From the NCBI GenBank assembly GCA_963699225.1, contig OY969423.1, positions 1,798,001-1,862,000 on the forward strand: 64,000 bases of DNA. Reading direction: 5' to 3'. The position numbers and the translations under genes were made by a program. Within the stretch, counting starts at the first letter, position 1. Each line of letters opens with the position of its first letter. The DNA is from VRUE01 sp963699225. GTDB taxonomy: Bacteria > Actinomycetota > Thermoleophilia > Solirubrobacterales > 70-9. Positions 63,987 to 64,000 of the stretch are shown in pieces. The notes beneath the pieces are model-generated. The model had not been told where the DNA came from, ran no database searches, and saw only the letters and a program-made list of their open reading frames with translations.

Positions 63987-64000
63987 CTTCTTTGTCTCTC

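Overview
The window is about 64 kb of GC-rich bacterial DNA, densely coded on both strands with short intergenic gaps. The gene content fits a soil actinobacterium of the class Thermoleophilia (Solirubrobacterales-like). Pointers are an IleRS2-type isoleucyl-tRNA synthetase, a DUF6458 protein, a TIGR03767-type secreted metallophosphoesterase, SpoIID/LytB without sporulation genes, a heme exporter of the CcmABCD type joined to heme genes, and very large secreted repeat-type proteins. The taxonomic call is inference from gene content; no rRNA is present. No gene-free stretch exceeds 300 bases.

Layout. 1-10 kb: a SIMPL protein, PHP-type DNA polymerase X, a polyprenol-phosphate mannosyltransferase, thioredoxin, a tiny tautomerase, ileS, two tandem short-chain dehydrogenases and a K+ channel. 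10-14.6 kb: a two-gene unit of a benzoylformate-decarboxylase-like enzyme and an FAD/Fe-S 2-hydroxyacid dehydrogenase. 14.6-19.1 kb: a secreted M15-like peptidase, a lipoprotein, then a cobalamin riboswitch controlling two overlapping genes for secreted transcobalamin-like proteins with opposite domain order. 19.1-39.8 kb: mostly housekeeping and accessory metabolism (fumC, two aldehyde dehydrogenases, spoIID, ychF, mutM/nei, mce, rarA, an ECF sigma factor with a membrane partner, an ATP-grasp/methyltransferase pair). 39.8-46.8 kb: one long operon, ccmA-ccmB-ccmC-ccmD-hemA-hemC-cobA/hemD-birA, which links heme synthesis to heme export. 46.7-53.2 kb: a DEAH helicase divergent from a TlpA-NfeD-slipin-GalT operon.

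53.3-60.7 kb is a defence and toxin-antitoxin island: a HigBA-like pair, a coiled-coil protein, a single-chain GmrSD-like DUF262/DUF1524 nuclease, two nucleotidyltransferase modules (one with HEPN), a large protein with a HEPN-like tail, and a HipA-like fragment. Two copies of the 5' half of tRNA-Arg(CCU) lie in tandem ahead of an intact tRNA-Arg(CCU). Each half copy is followed by a related leader of about 160 bp with a stem-loop, which runs up to the start codon of a different nucleotidyltransferase module. This looks like stepwise accretion of integrase-less mini-elements at a tRNA 5' half, and is the most unusual structure in the window. The window ends in a 1084-residue secreted protein.

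A second theme is palindromic DNA. Two dispersed repeat families, each seen twice with a fixed arm/loop architecture, sit in intergenic gaps. Several long hairpins lie inside coding sequences without breaking frame (the dehydrogenase, rarA, birA), which suggests insertion of palindromic elements into genes.
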